Below are positions 33,170 through 44,771 of a stretch of 64,000 bases of DNA, one piece after another (position 1 is the stretch's first letter; every line of letters starts with the position of its first letter). The translations under genes and the position numbers were made by a program. Under the pieces are notes generated by a model. The model searched no databases and was not told where the DNA came from. It worked only from the letters and a program-made list of their open reading frames with translations. Origin of the DNA: Gnetum montanum. Its lineage: Eukaryota > Streptophyta > Gnetopsida > Gnetales > Gnetaceae. The stretch covers positions 376,879-440,878 of the forward strand of contig MNCI01008086.1 of NCBI GenBank assembly GCA_015680685.1, given 5' to 3'.

Positions 33170-35155
33170 TTAGAATGGGAAATATCCTCCATAACTAAAA
33201 GGTTGAGGATGGCAAGGATTAATAAATGGAAGATGAGGATCCTTGCATGTTGGAAATATTGGAACTTGGTCATACTTACCCCATTGGGGTTCACACACTT
33301 GATTATAGTAAACATAGTACGAAAATTTATGAGATGTGGTTCCTGGATAAAGAGTTGACCCACTATGATAATTGGGACCGTTAGATGGTATGCAAGGATC
33401 AAGACGTTGCCTCCCATGGTTGTGTTCATTGGGCCGTAAGGTTGTTGCAGTGTTGATTAGTGGCCTTGATGAAGTAACATGAGGTGTTGGGTTCGAAGAT
33501 AAGGATGCACCACAGGGTTGGACTTGTGCTGAGTTAGAGGATGCAGTGGCCTTGGAATTGTGTTGTCCCTTCCTAGGGTTATTTCTAAAGAAGGGATGCC
33601 TTCGATGTTGCTGAGGTCTCTCACTGCTATTGGCAATAGTAGCACAAGTAACGTTCGGGGGTTGTTGTTGTGGTGCAAACACCTTAGGAATAGTTGGTGG
33701 CAATGTAGAAGGAGGGAAAGCATGAAAATGTTGAAAATTAGGAGAAGTGTAAGGTGCATAAGGCAGTGGTTGTGTTGAGGACATGGGTTGATAGTATTGA
33801 GGAGAATGATAATGCAGCGAGATAGAGTATGTTGGCCCAGTTGGAGAAATAGGGTATTGGACTAGATAAGCATTTGGGTTCAGATGGTATGAAGGGTGTC
33901 TCCAGTTTAGGGGTGGCTTCCCCCATGACTGGGATTTTTTCCACTGTGATCGAACACAGTATCTCTATATGAACTCTAGGTGTAACATGTTTTTCCAATG
34001 CTCATATAAATGTAACAAGATTGGGCATTGGCCCTTAGGGTGATTGTACAGGAAAATATTGCATTCATATGTGTGATTGGCAGTTGAGCTTTTATTTTTC
34101 TTATCCCTTCTTTCCGATTGTCTACTAATACTTTGTCCTTCTTCTTGGGTTGTCAAAACTCTATCTCCAATGATATCAATAAATTCTCCACACTTTTTGT
34201 GTGTCCATTCCAACATCTTATTGATCTTTGCCTTGACTTCTTCTAGTGATTGTTGTACTAGCAAAGATGGTTCTTCCTCCTTGAGATAGGTTGATTTATC
34301 CTTTTTGTGATTATGTACCTTTGTTAAGTTGAGATTCTAGCCCCATTGATGTTTTTCAACACTTTCCCATCTAGCCATTTCTCCTTCTTCTTTTGCTACA
34401 TGCTTAATGAGCTCTTGGACTTGATGGGTTTGTAGTTCATATAGTTGACCTTGGGCATACATCCCTAGGGTTTCTCTTATTGCATCACAAAGCCCATCAA
34501 TGATGTGGTACATTATCCTTTCCTCGAAGAACTCATGGCCTGGATAGTTGTTTAACAATGCATAATATCTTTCTAAGGCCATGTCCAAGGGTTCATGTTG
34601 TGCTTGTTTCCACTCTTGGATTTGCTTCCTCAAGGCTGACACTCTTGCATAGGTTTGATATCTTTTATTAAAGAGTTCTACCATTGTTGGCAAACATCGT
34701 ATTGAATTTGGTTTTAACGATCTATACCATACTTTTTCTTGGCTAGCGAGTGTTATAGGGAAGAGCTTGAGCTTTTTCCAACTATTATCAATGTTGTTCC
34801 ATGCATAGGAATTGTAGAAGGCTTGTAAATGTTGATGCAGATCTAAGTCATAGCCTTCTAAAAAATTGAAAAAGTTGTTTAAATCAAGCCTAGGTAGAAG
34901 GCTCTCTTTACGATGCCTACGGGAGATTCGAACAACCTCTTGTATTTGCGTTAAGCTTGTAGTGGCTAGTACGGGTTCATCGTCATTGAGTAAGTTATGC
35001 TTTCATGTGTTGGGATGACGTTGCTTTCATTTATGTTTATAAGAAATCCCCACCTTCGGTTGCGTACTCCAATCTTCATTGTCATATAGTTCGTTGGTTC
35101 TCCAATGAACTTCCTCACTAGATGTGGCATTATTATAGTCTTGGAGGAGCGCCAT
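33170..35155 (-). pseudogene. B2 gag, Athila type
   Basis: ATG at 35155 to stop at 33172-33170, 662 codons, the same length as B1, with few stops. Gag domain at residues about 100-270 (KVWYRSLKP, EPLDMALERYYALL). Knuckle near residue 364 reads CNIFLYNHPKGQC, so the second Cys has become Phe. The last 204 residues are an open Pro/Ser/Asn/Gln-rich stretch (33784-33170), including HGRQRLDPCIPS and a Tyr/Pro-rich end. The identical length of two independently decayed copies shows the gag was kept under selection while the family moved. Confidence 0.88.
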
Positions 35156-35277
35156 GGTTGTGAAATTGTGTGTGAATTTATGTGTGAATTTTCATAGTTA
35201 TTTCTTTCTAAAAGATATATTGTTAATTCCTACACAATGAACTTGTATAATATAACTAATCTAGACAACTAGCACCA

Positions 35278-35295
35278 TCCCCAGCAACGGCACCA
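35278..35295 (-). other. primer binding site of B2 (tRNA-Asp type)
   Basis: Minus strand TGGTGCCGTTGCTGGGGA, two C-to-T differences from the tRNA-Asp complement. One T separates it from the 5' LTR end. Best preserved of the four sites in the window. Confidence 0.9.
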
Positions 35296-35296
35296 A

Positions 35297-36120
35297 TGAT
35301 GAGTGGTGAGGTACCCCTACACTCAACCATACAAATATGAGCATTTCACGCATGAACTATCTGAACTCCACAAACGAACTAGTTGTGGTATCTAGATAGT
35401 TATCCTTAGGTTGCAGTTCACTATCTTCCCATCTGGACTAGTGTTAACTTTGTCACATATGGTTTAGTCTAGAGTGAGGTGTATGATGTGTTTCTATGCT
35501 AATGCTACTCTTGAGGACAATGGAAGATAATATTAACTAAGCTAAGAGAGAAAGGGTGAGAGAGAATCTAAGCTAGCCTAAGTGCGATGAGCATTCGTTC
35601 CTCGATCATCTATACACATCTTGGACTTCATGCATGACTACCACTGGGTTTACCAAGCGCAAATCCTAGGTACACTACTGGGTTACCAAGTAATCACACT
35701 TAAATGCTCATAATCAAGTCTTACTCATTCCACATTTAACAAGGATTTAGGGTGAGAAGAGATTATCCAAGAAAGCATTAAATAACAATTAATTAAATAA
35801 TTGAGCTAAGTAAATGTTGCAATGATGAAGTAATCTCAATCTTTATTTCTGGTCATGTGTGTGTCCAAGTACGTCACGCTCGAATAAGGATGCTATACAA
35901 TTACAATCACCACACTGCGGGCATACACTGGGAGAGAAAGGTTGAGAGGAAAAATGAAAACTAAAATCAAAACTTAATTCTAAAAACTAGGAATTGACAA
36001 AAAGCTACCTATTAGAACTATCTACCTCTTATTTATAGATGAGGGGATAGGCTATGATATCGCGTACGCGCTATTGCGGCTAGGCAGCAATATCGCAGTT
36101 AACTAAATGGCGACTCATCA
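35297..36120 (-). repeat. 5' LTR of B2
   Basis: 824 bp, TGATGAGT...ACTCATCA. TATA box TATAAATAA on the minus strand at 36037-36029, preceded by boxes such as GATATCGCGTACGCGC near 36056-36075. Confidence 0.92.
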
Positions 36121-36125
36121 CTATT
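36121..36125. repeat. target duplication of B2, right
   Basis: CTATT, identical to 27509-27513. Confidence 0.9.
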
Positions 36126-36356
36126 AATATAAGCACTTGTGAGGAGTTCTATTGCTTCCATTCATATTGTTGAATTAGATCTATCATCTATTATTAGCCA
36201 CTAGGTATCTTCTTGTTTTATCGATGCTACATATAAACACCTTTGAATAGTTGATGTTTCAACACACTTATTACATGTGGTGATAGATGCACTTTTCATG
36301 GTTCATATCTTTTGCATGTAATAGCACCCAATGTCACTATATGTGATGCATGGAAC
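36126..36356 (-). other. D segment between protease and reverse transcriptase
   Basis: Expected to hold the linker of D pol. No motif could be read. Confidence 0.4.
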
Positions 36357-36720
36357 TCACTTCTTCTCTATCTTTGAGAAGTTATTTTTCTTAGAGATTT
36401 CTAAGGAAAGATCTCTGATCCCCATCTTAGCATCAATTTTGCTAAGCCAAACCCTTCCCACGATAATAGGAAAGTCTCTCTTATAGTTATCAAAATGGAT
36501 TATCAAGAAGTTTGCTAGATATGACCAACCACAAATGATGGTCAAAATATCCTTCATTAATATGAAAGCAATAGTGATGGATTGATGTGCAAGCTCTAAT
36601 CTAATATTGCACTTCTTGAGTGGAGGCAAGTTCCAAGTTATGCATCTCTTGAGAAATTAAGTTCACCTTAGAAGCTAAGTCTAGTACAGCCATGCATGAA
36701 TCATTTCTTGAAATCTATAA
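36357..36720 (-). pseudogene. D aspartic protease
   Basis: Minus strand. Active-site region LDLASKVNLIS (about 36695-36660; family form is Asp-Leu-Gly-Ala-Ser-Val-Asn), then ELAHQSI, YLANFLIIHFDN and FPIIVGRVWLSKIDAKMGI (family form ILGRPFL). A 90-residue stretch is open. It lies between gag and reverse transcriptase as expected. Confidence 0.75.
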
Positions 36721-39506
36721 ATAAATTAGGAAACTCCTAAGATTAGATTATTTCCTAAAAGATGTTCTACCTTGATCTAATCTGTGACTACATGAGTCAA
36801 CATGACCATATGAATATTCAAGGACTTCTAGTTTGAAGGCTATTCAATGATAACTTTAAAATAAATTTATGTAGGATTAGTAGCCACAAATGTATGTGAG
36901 GATTTAGGTGAATTGTTGGATGTGAAGAAAGTCCTTTCTTGAGGCTTATGCTCAAACTCACTTAGATTGTCATTAGGCTATAAGTTCATGGCCCTTGCTG
37001 CATTTTTTTGTTAAGGTTATGATGGAATTTTTCCTTGCATAGGGGATGTGCATGGTAATGACATAATACTATAAGGTGTAGGGTAACTTAGTAGATATAG
37101 AGAAGAATAAGTGGAAGGAGATTTAGTTCATGAAGTGGGTGTCTTATGATATTTTAGGAGATAGTAGTGATGAGAGAAAGGAGTGTGGCTAGCAAAGTGA
37201 TGAGGAGATATGGGTTGCTAGACATAACATCCATATGGATCCAAATTTTGCTAAGGATATTGTTGCCATAGTGGTGGCATCCCCCATGACTATTGATTTT
37301 TCCTTTATTGATAATGCTTTTGAGCCAGAGGTAGTGCTCTACTTCAATAATACTATGGTGAGTGGAACTACTACCGATAATTACCTTATGGATAAGGTAA
37401 TCTTCTGGGTGGTTACATCTTTTACCAAATTTGGATTTGTAGTGTACATCCCATATTCTAGCAAATATGACACTATAAAAAAATCCAATGGGATGTTCAT
37501 ATTGAATAATGTTACATCATTCATCATTTGTTTTTGAATCTAAAACCTCATATGCTACTACAACCTTACCTTTCTACATATAATAATCCCTACTTGTTTC
37601 TTTTCTTCTCCTTCTATCTCTATCTCTACTTTCCTACTTTATTTTCTCTTTCACAATCTTGAAAGTAATTTGAAACTTCTCATTGAAAAAGTTCCATATT
37701 TTGTCTACCTTAGATAGTATTTTTGTAACATACTTTTGAATCAGCAAGGTTTTCCTTTTCACCACTTCATTTAGTGGTGTTTCCTCTTCTAAATCATAGA
37801 AACATACCTTCTTTTTGTGAATGTAAGGGTCTTTCTTATATTCCTTTGTCCTTTCTAGCTCTTCTTCTTCCTTTGTTGCTTGATCAATTAGCTTTTGGTT
37901 TTGATGGACTCTCATTTCTGAAAGTCTCCCTTAGGCATAGACCCTAAGTGTTTCTCTTATTTTGTTTCAAAGCCCATATACTATGTGTTGAAGCTACTCC
38001 CTTTGAGAAAATCCATAGCTTGGGCATGAATGTAAGAGAGATTAATACCTATCCAATGATATATCTAAGGATTAATTATTATCTTGTTTTCATCCTTAGA
38101 TTTATTTTCTTAGGTTGGACACCCTAGAGTACATCTGGTATTTATCATTAAATGGTTCTAGTATTGTACTCTGTCTAAAAATGGATTCCAATCCCAAGGA
38201 CTCATACCAACTTTTATATTCTTTGATGAGCATCCTTGAAAATAATTTAATCTTTTTCCACTTGTTCTCCATGTTCTATAAGGCACAAGTATCATGGAAG
38301 GCTTGATAGCGATGTTGTAGATCAGCATTGTACCCTCCTTCAAGCTTAGGAATATTGTTCATGTTAAGCCATTTTATTATGCTAACCCTTTGATGCACGA
38401 TAGGAATTCAAATTACTTATAAAATATTAAGTATGTTTATCATTGCAAAAAATAATTCATTGTAGTCATTATGTTTATGGTGGCTCCTATCATGGCTATG
38501 TCTCCTATGATGTAACTTGTTGAGCCTTCATTCTCGATGATGTTACTCTTCTTCTTATAGTTGATTATGCTCTATTTTTCCATCATTGCAATGGAATTTT
38601 CAATCATATTCATCTTAGTTCTAATTATTCCTTCTTCACTCTTGTCCATGGTTCCTCCTGTCAAAGTTTGATGATGAGAAGCATGATGAAGGTGGAGGAC
38701 TAGGAGAGTGGTGCCTACTAATCATTCTCCTATGGTTCTTTGATTATTCATTTTCCTTATCCTTTCATTTTTCTTTTGATGAATGAATAGGAGACCTTTG
38801 CATTAAAGTTATTCTAGTTTTGGACTCTGTCCTCCCCTCATCTTGATTGTTCTCCACGATTGATTGCAACTATTTGTGAAGTGTGCCTTCTCATTGAAAG
38901 AAGGAGGATCTTGATGTTAAAATTATCCCAAGAAAAATTTAGGCTCTTTTTATGAAAATAAAAATAATGATGTTAGGATCATTTTACCCTTGGAGGCTTC
39001 ATAGTGTACCTCCATGCATTGATCTTTTCTTAGCTAAGCATCTATTGGTTGATAGTCTCTAGAGGCATGATCTGTTACATCATACTCTAGGCCTCATGAT
39101 TTATTTCCTAGCTTTATGAAATTGGCCATGAGCATGGTGGAAACAGATCGATTAGAAGGTAACAAAATATTATCATTCATATCCCTCTAGCATATATGTT
39201 CATCTTGATACAGAATAAAAGTAAAATTTGGTAGTAGGGATCTAGATGTGCATAGACCACTTTTAGCTATTGAGGTTTTTCATTGAACATCCTTTTTGTT
39301 CTACCATATTACTAATTAGAATCATTAACATGTGACAGTAAATCATTCCTACATGTAGAAGTCATTTTAGTAGTTTGAATAATGTATGCCTTGATAACAT
39401 AATAATATTATTATTTTTTCTAAAAGATGATTCATTATATTTTCCTTGCAACAACTCAATATGAATTTACTATCTACTAATATTTAACATACTTAGCTAA
39501 AGTAAG
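36721..39506 (-). pseudogene. D gag
   Basis: The gag domain is readable on the minus strand at about 38345-37850 in one frame with stops: KWKKIKLFSRMLIKEYKSWY, EPFNDKYQMYSRVSNLRK, SLDISLDRY and EMRVHQNQKLIDQATKEEEE. It is clearly homologous to the B gag (KKLKLFP, MVELFNKRYQTYARVSALRK, PLDMALERY, ELQTHQVQELIKHVAKEEGE). Most stops stand where the B copies have Gln. The parts outside the domain (38360-39506 and 36721-37630) are too decayed to read, and no knuckle was found. Confidence 0.7.
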
Positions 39507-39524
39507 TCCCTAGCAACGATGCCA
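39507..39524 (-). other. primer binding site of D (tRNA-Asp type)
   Basis: Minus strand TGGCATCGTTGCTAGGGA, four transitions from the tRNA-Asp complement, one base from the LTR end, exactly as in B2. Confidence 0.8.
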
Positions 39525-39525
39525 A

Positions 39526-39580
39526 TGATGAGGAGTGGATATTCCCTACATCCAACCATACAAATCACTATTACATATGT
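39526..39580 (-). repeat. D 5' LTR, inner end
   Basis: TGATGAGGAGTGGATATTCC...CCAACCATACAAAT matches the B2 LTR end (TGATGAGTGGTGAGGTACCC...CAACCATACAAAT). Interrupted by element E. Confidence 0.7.
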
Positions 39581-40746
39581 TTTTGACCTTTTGGTATGTC
39601 AAAACCTTAAGGAAAATGGAGAAGAACAAAGAATTTTGTTGTGGACAATGTGTTTACAGGAACATGAGGACTATGGATTCAAGGAAAATGATATCTAAAT
39701 GAGTTGACAAAGTGAAAACCTTATGAGACAAGATGAGAGAATGAACACACATGTATTGAAACCAAATACTACAAATAAAATGAAGATTCTCCAAGGATTG
39801 GGAAGAATCCAAATTAATCAGAGGAAGCCTCATGAACCATAGTTCAAAGAATTGAAAAGACATCTCCTAGAAATAGTAGACGTCTCTACCAAGAAGGAAG
39901 AAATCATAGGTTGATGTCTCTCAAAAATAGTAGACATCTTAACTTGAAAGTAGATGTCTCTCAAAAACAATAAACATCTTCATCTAAAAGTAGACATCTC
40001 CATAAATATGTCTTCCTAGAGATGTCCCACTTCAGAAAAAGACGTCTCTCTAGAATTGAGGTAGATCTTAGGTAGACATCCCAACTTTGGAGACATCAAC
40101 ACTAGCCATTGGATAGTCTTTGCACAAATTATAAGGAGTTTTCAGAAACTCCAAAGTTATAAGAAGAAGCCAAATTCTTGAGAATTCAACAAGTATTGTC
40201 AACATCGAAGTAATCATTATCTAACCTATGCTTTTGTACTCTTCTCCTTCATTGTCATATCATTTGCTTAGTTGTATGTTGAATTAAGCTTCAACAATAA
40301 GGACTTGTAATTGTAGTTACATTCTTTCCTTGTATCTTTTCTTTTCTTTGTTGCCTTGTAGATTGATGTGCTTCTTGTGAGAAGGCATCTGTATTGAGCT
40401 TCTTGGAATCCTATGGGATTGAGTGATTTTGTAGTGCCAAAACATTTTGGAGCAAAGCTCAATTTTATAAAGGTTATGGGATCCTTGAAACCACATTCTA
40501 AGCTTGTTGGGACCTTGTAGGATTAAGTGGTTTCATCGTGATGAAACACTTCGGTGTGGAGCTCAATGCTTGTACAGGGTATGGTGTCCTTCAAACCACA
40601 TTTGATAGAGAAACAAAGTTTAGAGGTGTTCACGAATTCTACCATCTAAGTATGAAAGTACCCAAGTTGGGGAACCATGTTAAGTTTTGTGTGTTGTGTG
40701 GTAGGTATGATTTTATTCATTCCTCCTTCTAAGTTCTTGATCCTTA
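39581..40746 (+). repeat. 5' LTR of E
   Basis: Starts TTTTGACCTTTTGGTATGTC (partner starts TGTTGACCTTTTGG) and ends GATCCTTA (partner AATCCTCA). The left boundary may be three bases off. Confidence 0.8.
39857..40095. repeat. AGACGTCT palindrome array in the E 5' LTR
   Basis: About ten variants of AGA(C/T)(G/A)TCT in 240 bp, for example TAGACGTCTC (39878), TAGATGTCTC (39952) and AGACGTCTCT (40040). The core ACGT palindrome is the kind bound by plant bZIP factors. A matching array is in the 3' LTR. Confidence 0.7.
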
Positions 40747-40748
40747 AG

Positions 40749-40760
40749 TGGTATTGAAGC
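40749..40760 (+). other. primer binding site of E (initiator tRNA-Met type)
   Basis: TGGTATTGAAGC, against the usual copia TGGTATCAGAGC, two bases after the LTR. Confidence 0.75.
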
Positions 40761-40836
40761 CTAGAAATCTTAGATAAAGCAACATCAACAAGGGAGGGGC
40801 AATCAACATTAGGCATAATTGAACAAGTAAACTAAT

Positions 40837-41400
40837 ATGCTTATCAATTCTTTTATTCAATTCCTATATCACATTAGTAAAAGTAAGTCTCCTATTCCCT
40901 CTTTTACATTCAGTCTAATAAGGAATAGGATAGACTATAACTATAGGGCTAATAATATTTTCAACAATATTGATAGTAAGGAAAGATCAAATAATGAAAA
41001 TTTCATTGAAGAAAGGTATGGGCTATTTTGCAACAGAATTATTTCTTTTCAAAGTTTATGTGTTAAAATGAGAGATATCTTATGTGTCAAAGAAATGAAA
41101 ATTACAATTCTTAATGATGAATGTTCTTATCTTAAGAAAGAAAAATTAGACCTTAAGGTTGAGATTCAAAGACTAACCAAGGTTATTGGGTAGATAAGTA
41201 AGAAACCTTTCAAGAATCCCAAATACCAAAAGAAAAAAGATGAATTCTTGAAAGATTCTACATAAGGAAATTCTTCCAAGTTTGGTAACACATCAAAACC
41301 TAGAACTTTGAGTTGTTTATTTTGTGGAAAATCTAGACATGTTCAAGCATATTACTATCTTAGGATAAAATAATACACTTGGTCTTTGTAAAAGTAGTGT
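40837..41400 (+). pseudogene. E gag remnant
   Basis: A 118-residue open stretch (40837-41193) ends in a coiled-coil-like part (DECSYLKKEKLDLKVEIQRL). Then a knuckle at about 41313-41354 reads CLFCGKSRHVQAYY, a C-X2-C-X4-H-X4-C in which the last Cys is Tyr. The usual N-terminal gag domain is missing: only about 80 bp separate the primer site from this stretch. Confidence 0.65.
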
Positions 41401-41489
41401 AGACAAGGTACTTTGTACGATTGTAAAAAAAAAGAGAGGAACCAAAAAAAGAACATGATGGCTCAAGTAGCTCTCTCTAATGCTAATAC

Positions 41490-41740
41490 AAGAATGTGGC
41501 ATATTATTAGCAAATGTTCAAGACACATGACAAGAGATAAAACCCAATTTATCCACTTCACATAACAAAATTGTGGAACCATCATGTTTGGAGATGACAT
41601 GGAGGCTTCAATAACAAGTATTGGTACCATAGGAGAAAAAGGTAAAGGAAAAAAAATTAAATAAGTTTTTCTTTGTTAAAGGCTTAAAATATAATCTTCT
41701 TAGTGTTAGTCAACTTTGTGATTCAAATTTTAATGTTACA
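41490..41740 (+). pseudogene. E protease
   Basis: MWHIISKCSRHMTRDKTQF matches the copia protease start (W-x-x-Asp-Ser-Gly-C-S-R-H-M-T-G-D) but the catalytic Asp is Ile and the Gly is Lys. The pattern LLSVSQLC follows at about 41697. Confidence 0.75.
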
Positions 41741-42520
41741 TTGTCTAAAGAAACTTGTAGAATACAAGACTTAACCATTGGAAACATTGTGATAGAAGGA
41801 ACTAGAAAGGAAAATGTTTATACCACTATATTTGGAGATAATCCTAACCTTGAAACTAAGTGCTTGATTAGTAGTATAGACGATGCCCATCTATGGCATA
41901 GGAAGCTAAACCACATAAACAAAGAAATTCTTGAAACTCTTGTAACAAAGGAAATGGTTTGTGGACTACCCAAACTCAAATACTTTAATTTGAACACTTG
42001 TGAAGCATGCTAGAAAGAAAAGTAAACAAGGGTAAGATTTGGTAAGAAAAATTGCATATCTACCTTTCATCCCTTAGATTTACTTCACATGGATCTAGTT
42101 GTTTCTTCTCAAACACTTAGTGTGGAAAATGTATTTTCTAACTATTGTTAATGATTACTCTTGTTTTACTTGGGTTGCCTTTTTATATCATGAGGATGAG
42201 GTATTTGATCATTTCTTAAGAATTTTCAATTAGATTCAAAAAGAAAAAGGCTATGGTGTTAAAGTCATCAAGAGTGATAATGGAGGGGAATTCAAGAACA
42301 CCAAGTTTGAGAAATTTTGTCAAATGTATGGTAACTCCATCAATTTTATACTAAGAGAACTCAACAAAATGATGTAGTCAAAAGGAAATATGGATCTTGA
42401 ACAAAATGGAAAGGAATATATTGAATGACTAAAATCTTCCTTACCACTTTTGGGTTGAAGCAATCAACACTACTTACTATTTCTCCAATAGAGTTCTGGT
42501 AATAAGATTTACCTCTAAAA
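41741..42520 (+). pseudogene. E integrase
   Basis: Pre-integrase segment LWHRKLNHINKEILETLV with CEAC of the zinc site (41741-42013). Core: LLHMDL (about 42080), then WVAFLYHEDEVFDHF, IKSDNGGEFKNTKFEKFC (about 42265), and a TQQNDVVKRKY segment near 42360 where Lys replaces the catalytic Glu. Frameshifts around 42130 and 42360. Confidence 0.8.
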
Positions 42521-42989
42521 CATCTAATGAATTAAGGACTAGTAGAAAACCTTTAGTAGTTTATTTTCATGTTTTTGGTTCAAAATGATATATTCTAAAT
42601 GATAAATATGTCTAAGAAAATTTGATCCTAAAACTAATGAAGGTATTTTCATAGGATATTCTTTAGTTAGTAGAGCATATAGATTTTAAAATAAAAGAAA
42701 AAATATTGTAGAAGAAACTATAAATGTTAAAATTGATGATAATGACATTACTTCTCTACAACTTGATGATGAAGGTGTTCCCATTCAAAAATTATCTAGT
42801 GCCTCTCAAGTTCAAATTGACAAAAATTTAGAAGTAGATAGTGAACATGAGGGAGCACAAGAGGATGAACTTGAGGAGATGCCTTATATTCAACCCAAAA
42901 TATTTAGACTTAGTAAAATACACTCTCTCAATGATGTTATTGGATAAGTACAAGATGGTATTCGCACTAGAAACCAAACTAAGGAAATT
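42521..42989 (+). other. E pol linker between integrase and reverse transcriptase
   Basis: Decayed polyprotein sequence; FIGYSLVSRAYRF-like and acidic residues (EHEGAQEDELEEMPY near 42845) fit the usual copia linker. Confidence 0.55.
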
Positions 42990-44000
42990 TGTGCATATAT
43001 AGCATATCTTTCATAGCTTGAACCCAAAAACTTCAAAGAAGTAGTAGAAGAAGAAGGATGGATTTCTGCTATGCAAGATGAACTAAATCAATTTACTAGG
43101 AATAATGTATGGAAATTAACACCTACACTAGATCATTAACTAATCATTGGGACAAAATGAATTGTTAGGAACAAAAGTAATGAAAATAGAAATATAATTA
43201 AAAATAAAGCTAGATTAGTTGCCAAAGGATACAATCAACAAGAAGGAATTGATTTTGATGAAAATTTTGTTCCTGTTGATAGACTAGAATCTACTAGACT
43301 TCTTTTGGCATACGATAGTATTAAAAATATCAAACTATATCAAATGGACATGAAAAGTGACTTCCTAAATGGAACCATACAAGAAGAAGTTAAGTTGAAC
43401 AACTTAAAGACTTTATAAATTCTATCAAACCTGATCATGTTTACAAGTTCAAGAAGGCTCTCTATGGACTTAAACAAGCTCCTAGAGCCTACTATGAAAG
43501 AATTTTCCAATATCTTACATTAAATTATTTTGAAAGAGGTAAGGTTGATGTCACTATATTTCTCAAAAGAGAAGGTAGTAATATGCTTATAGTTCAAATT
43601 TATGTTGATGATATTATTTTTGATGCCAGTAGTCAAATTCTCTACAAGAAGTTTTTAGATCTTATGTAATTTGAATTTGAAATGAGCATCATGGAAGCAC
43701 TCAAAAACTTCTTTGAATTTCAAATCAATCAAACTACAAATAGAACCTTTATTTGTTAAACCAAAATATGTCAAAGATCTTCTACTTAAATTCAACCTAG
43801 CTGATGTTAAGCTAAAAAACACTCCTATGGCTGTAAATTTTAAGCTTACCAAAGATGATGAAGGAAAACCTATTGATCACAATCTTTACAAAGGTATGAT
43901 AGGTAGCCTACTTTATTTAACTACTACTAGATCAGACATAACATTAAGTGTAGGACTGTGTGCTAGATATCAGCCACCCCAAAAGAATATCATTTAAAGG
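42990..44000 (+). pseudogene. E reverse transcriptase
   Basis: EEGWISAMQDELNQFTRNNV, a KARLVAKGYNQQEGIDFDE segment, then KALYGLKQAPRAYYERIFQY (about 43452) and the intact catalytic motif YVDD at 43601-43612. A frameshift lies near 43690. The last part (43713-43997) holds KYVKDLLLKFNLADVKLK and MIGSLLYLTTTRSDITLSVG, typical of SIRE/Tork-type copia. Confidence 0.88.
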
Positions 44001-44551
44001 AAATTACATGTATTTTTCATTATTTAAAGGGTACTACTAACTAGGACCTTTGGTATCCAAAGGATTCCCCACTTGATCTTGCTTGATATTGTGATGTAGA
44101 TTAGGCAAGTTATTCAGATGACCATCAAAGTACAAGTGGAAATTAATTTTTTCTAGGAAAAAGCCATATCTCATGGACAACCAAAAAGCAAAATTTTATA
44201 GAACTTTTGACAATAGAATTTGAATACACATCTTAGCTAGAAGTTATTGTGCTCAACTTTTATGGATGAAAGAAATGCTCAAAGACTTAGGGGTAAAGCC
44301 TCAATCTACACCAATCTATTATAATAAAAAAATACCATCAACATGACAAAAAAATCAATTCAACACTCACACATCAAACACATTCAGACTCAACATCACT
44401 TTATATGAGAGTGCATTCAACATGGGCACATAAAATTAGAATTTATTGGAACTAAGAATCAACTTGCAAATGCATTCACCAAATCCCTTGATGAACGAAG
44501 AGTTACTACTTTCTATAACAATATGGGGACAGGACCATGTCCTATCAAGTA
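44001..44551 (+). pseudogene. E RNase H
   Basis: LWYPKDS, then STSGN.FFLGKSHISWTTKKQ, and near the end NQLANAFTKSLDERR (canonical NQLADIFTKPL). TAA follows MGTGPCPIK at about 44550. Some active-site residues are lost. Confidence 0.75.
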
Positions 44552-44771
44552 ATTTTTTTCTTTTAAATTCTCAATGAAACATTTTTTAGTTCTTAAACAC
44601 ACAAAAAATTTTAAAATATACATATATATTTATGTTTATATTTTTCCCTTGCTTTCATTTAGGAGGAGTTCTTTCCATCCTTTTTGGTTTTGTCCAAAAA
44701 TGAGGAGACATAATATGAAAAACCACTAACCCATTTTCTTATGTTTTAGACATCACCAAAAAGGAAGATAT
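44552..44771 (+). other. E 3' leader and polypurine tract
   Basis: Non-coding; ends in a purine-rich AAAAAGGAAGATAT just before the LTR. Confidence 0.55.

Larger units (their letters stand above)
27514..36120 (-). mobile_element. B2: complete pol-less Athila-type element
   Basis: 8.6 kb on the minus strand with two LTRs, primer site, gag, spacer with tRNA-like segment, internal promoter-like block, ORF2 and polypurine tract. Perfect CTATT target duplication. Best preserved of the three B copies. The LTRs differ at roughly one base in ten over the first 220 bp by eye, mostly transitions. Inserted in element D, same orientation, between protease and reverse transcriptase. Confidence 0.92.

Noticed and set aside
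33560-33778. Plus-strand frame inside B2 gag
   Set aside because: Shadow of the minus-strand gag tail, which is conserved in B1.
39573-39580. Target duplication for element E
   Set aside because: Bases before the left LTR and after 45835 do not match under any boundary I tried.
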